Positions 5,741 to 5,764 of a stretch of DNA of 5,764 bases are shown here, in pieces (position 1 is the first letter of the stretch; each line of letters begins with the position of its first letter). A program made the position numbers and the translations under genes. The DNA comes from an uncultured Christensenella sp. (GTDB lineage Bacteria; Bacillota; Clostridia; Christensenellales; UBA3700). The stretch spans positions 1-5,764 of the forward strand of contig CAJTXS010000043.1 of the NCBI GenBank assembly GCA_910583735.1, given 5' to 3'. The notes beneath the pieces were generated by a model. That model ran no database searches and was not told where the DNA came from. It saw only the letters and a program-made list of their open reading frames with translations.

Positions 5741-5764
5741 GACCTATTAACATAATAGGTCCAC
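5741..5764. repeat. Palindrome copy 3, upstream of the complete gene
   Basis: Left arm GACCTATTA (5741-5749), centre ACA, right arm TAATAGGTC (5753-5761): a perfect 9-bp stem. The right side continues CAC to the window edge as in copy 1, while the left side (ATA) has lost the match. It lies 42 nt from the ATG at 5698, almost the same distance as copy 1 from the other gene. Any -35 element for this gene would lie beyond the right edge. Confidence 0.88.

Overview
The window holds two same-direction (minus-strand) genes for large, secreted, cell-surface-type proteins, plus AT-rich intergenic DNA carrying a recurring palindrome. One gene is complete (1380 codons, 1556-5698). The other is the first 411 codons of a paralogue that runs off the left edge (1-1235). 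No RNA gene, mobile element, CRISPR array, transposase or recombinase is visible. Nearly all plus-strand open frames are shadows of these two genes.

The domain style points to Bacillota, most likely an uncultured gut-type Clostridia lineage. It combines a signal peptide, a DUF6273-like module with a W-x-R-S ... R-P-A signature, Ig-like 'YDG/YNG' modules, 'LVIPAR' repeats and a final Big_3-like domain. That assignment is inference from protein architecture, and no phylogenetic marker is present. Coding sequence is of moderate GC and the gene gap is much richer in A+T.

Layout, read in the direction of transcription (right to left): a palindrome at the right edge (5741-5761), a 42-nt leader, the complete gene, a 320-bp gap, then the partial paralogue. 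The gap contains weak 3' hairpins, a second palindrome (1428-1450), a roughly 120-bp AT-rich segment with promoter-like elements, and a third palindrome (1275-1305).

Both proteins share the same N-terminal plan: signal peptide, about 80 residues of spacer, the DUF6273-like domain, then the start of a YDG Ig-like module. They are clearly diverged, so this is an old tandem duplication and may be part of a longer array. The complete protein ends in a transmembrane helix and a short charged tail, so it should be held in the cytoplasmic membrane with more than 1200 residues outside.

The most notable signal is the palindrome GACCTATTA-N3-TAATAGGTC. It occurs three times, its arms are invariant and its 3-nt centre differs each time. 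Two copies lie at nearly the same distance (42 and 44 nt) from the two start codons. This suggests a shared operator/promoter element. A less likely alternative is a recombination site: the two copies in the gap flank a segment whose best promoter points away from the downstream gene.
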